64,000 bases of DNA, from assembly GCF_021739485.1 (NCBI RefSeq), contig NZ_JAJFNK010000014.1:1-64000 (forward strand). Direction: 5' to 3'. The notes beneath the pieces were generated by a model that did not search any database, was not told the DNA's origin, and saw only the letters and a program-made list of their open reading frames with translations. Source of the DNA: Alicyclobacillus tolerans (lineage in GTDB: Bacteria > Bacillota > Bacilli > Alicyclobacillales > Alicyclobacillaceae). Numbering within the stretch: position 1 is the stretch's first letter; every line of letters begins with the position of its first letter. A program made the position numbers and the translations under genes. Positions 63,597 to 64,000 of this stretch are shown here, piece after piece.

Positions 63597-64000
63597 CTGC
63601 AGTACAGGACAAAGAGGGAGAAAGTGTACTTCACATTGCAAGAGGAAATCATCAAGGGAATCGTTCGCCCCGGATCGAGATTGGTGATTTCGCAAATTGC
63701 CAAACACCTCAATGTCAGTGACATTCCGGTCCGCGAAGCCCTGCAAATGCTGGCACACGAGGGGTATGTGCTGCTTAATCCACACTCTGGATACATCGTG
63801 AGCAGCCTCTCCGAGGACGACATTCGGCAAATCTTTGAAATTCGAATTCAGTTGGAGGGGTTAGCCGCACGGCTGGCCGTTGAACACCTTTCCGATTCAC
63901 ACATCAAAACACTGAAGCAAATGGTTAACCAGTCAGAGACCTTTTTAGAAGTCAACGATTTAGAAGGATATGGGCAATTTAATCGGTCCTTTCACGAGTT
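63597..64000 (+). CDS. GntR-family (FCD) regulator, 3' end outside window, probable CTG start
   Basis: The frame runs open to the window end (134 codons seen). N-terminal winged helix: YFTLQEEIIKGIVRPGSRL, ISQIAKHLNVSDIPVREALQ, EGYVLLNPHSGYIV; then the start of an FCD effector domain (IFEIRIQLEGLAARLAVEHL). The strong AAAGGAGG at 63581-63588 is followed 8 bases later by CTG (63597), in frame; no ATG, GTG or TTG lies at a usable distance, the next being a GTG 10 codons on that would trim the first helix. Likely controls the sugar cluster or genes further right. Confidence 0.82.
   Translation, partial: MQYRTKREKVYFTLQEEIIKGIVRPGSRLVISQIAKHLNVSDIPVREALQMLAHEGYVLLNPHSGYIVSSLSEDDIRQIFEIRIQLEGLAARLAVEHLSDSHIKTLKQMVNQSETFLEVNDLEGYGQFNRSFHE

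Overview
Organism and overall character. The window (GC near the mid-50s by eye) reads as a chromosome of a Gram-positive Bacillota, probably an Alicyclobacillaceae-like aerobe. This rests on near-perfect GGAGG ribosome sites at almost every gene, frequent GTG/TTG (and apparently CTG) starts, two leucine T-box leaders, a Bacillus-type sulfate assimilation operon and small Bacillus-type proteins (DUF1450, UPF0160/MYG1). No rRNA, tRNA, IS element, phage gene or CRISPR array was seen. The content is dominated by catabolic gene clusters, each with its own regulator and MFS importer.

Layout. 0-8 kb: end of an M20 peptidase, a LeuD/LeuC-like dehydratase pair, a CaiB-type CoA-transferase and an MFS carrier on the minus strand, divergent from an HMG-CoA-lyase-like gene; this looks like catabolism of a branched hydroxy-dicarboxylate. 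8-15.4 kb: cysK, then the plus-strand operon cysH-sat-sir-cobA/hemD-sirB (sulfate to sulfide through APS, plus siroheme synthesis). 15.4-21 kb: metallophosphoesterase, DUF1450, bicupin with a divergent LysR regulator, flavodoxin-like reductase, cupredoxin-like lipoprotein. 21-34 kb: an IclR-led operon with four acyl-CoA dehydrogenases, two ADP-forming acyl-CoA synthetase proteins, MmgE/PrpD, enoyl-CoA hydratase and MFS, for activation and beta-oxidation of an unknown carboxylate.

34-44 kb is the most unusual part. A minus-strand operon (NifU-like, MFS, then four genes) contains two genes interrupted by an in-frame TGA at exactly codon 94, each reading ...G(I/V)GD-U-GSC... and each followed at the same distance by a hairpin with the loop at nt 22-26 from the UGA. 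I read these as two selenoproteins of the UGSC type, one fused to and one lying beside a ~350-residue domain of unknown function that occurs three times in the operon. Divergent genes encode a YheO/DauR-like regulator, an ornithine-cyclodeaminase-like enzyme, another MFS carrier and an alpha/beta hydrolase.

44-54 kb: glycosyltransferase, GDPD phosphodiesterase, PIG-V-like membrane protein, NifX-like protein with a natural His tail, a 3-hydroxyacyl-CoA dehydrogenase remnant, esterase, acyl-CoA dehydrogenase, acyl-CoA ligase and a divergent MarR regulator. 54-58.3 kb: MYG1-family protein, isochorismatase-like hydrolase and leuA behind two tandem leucine T-boxes. 58.3-64 kb: sugar or sugar-acid cluster (HpcH/HpaI aldolase, sugar-phosphate epimerase-like, HPS/KGPDC-like, LacI regulator, zinc dehydrogenase) with two perfect LacI-type operators, then the start of a GntR regulator cut by the window edge.
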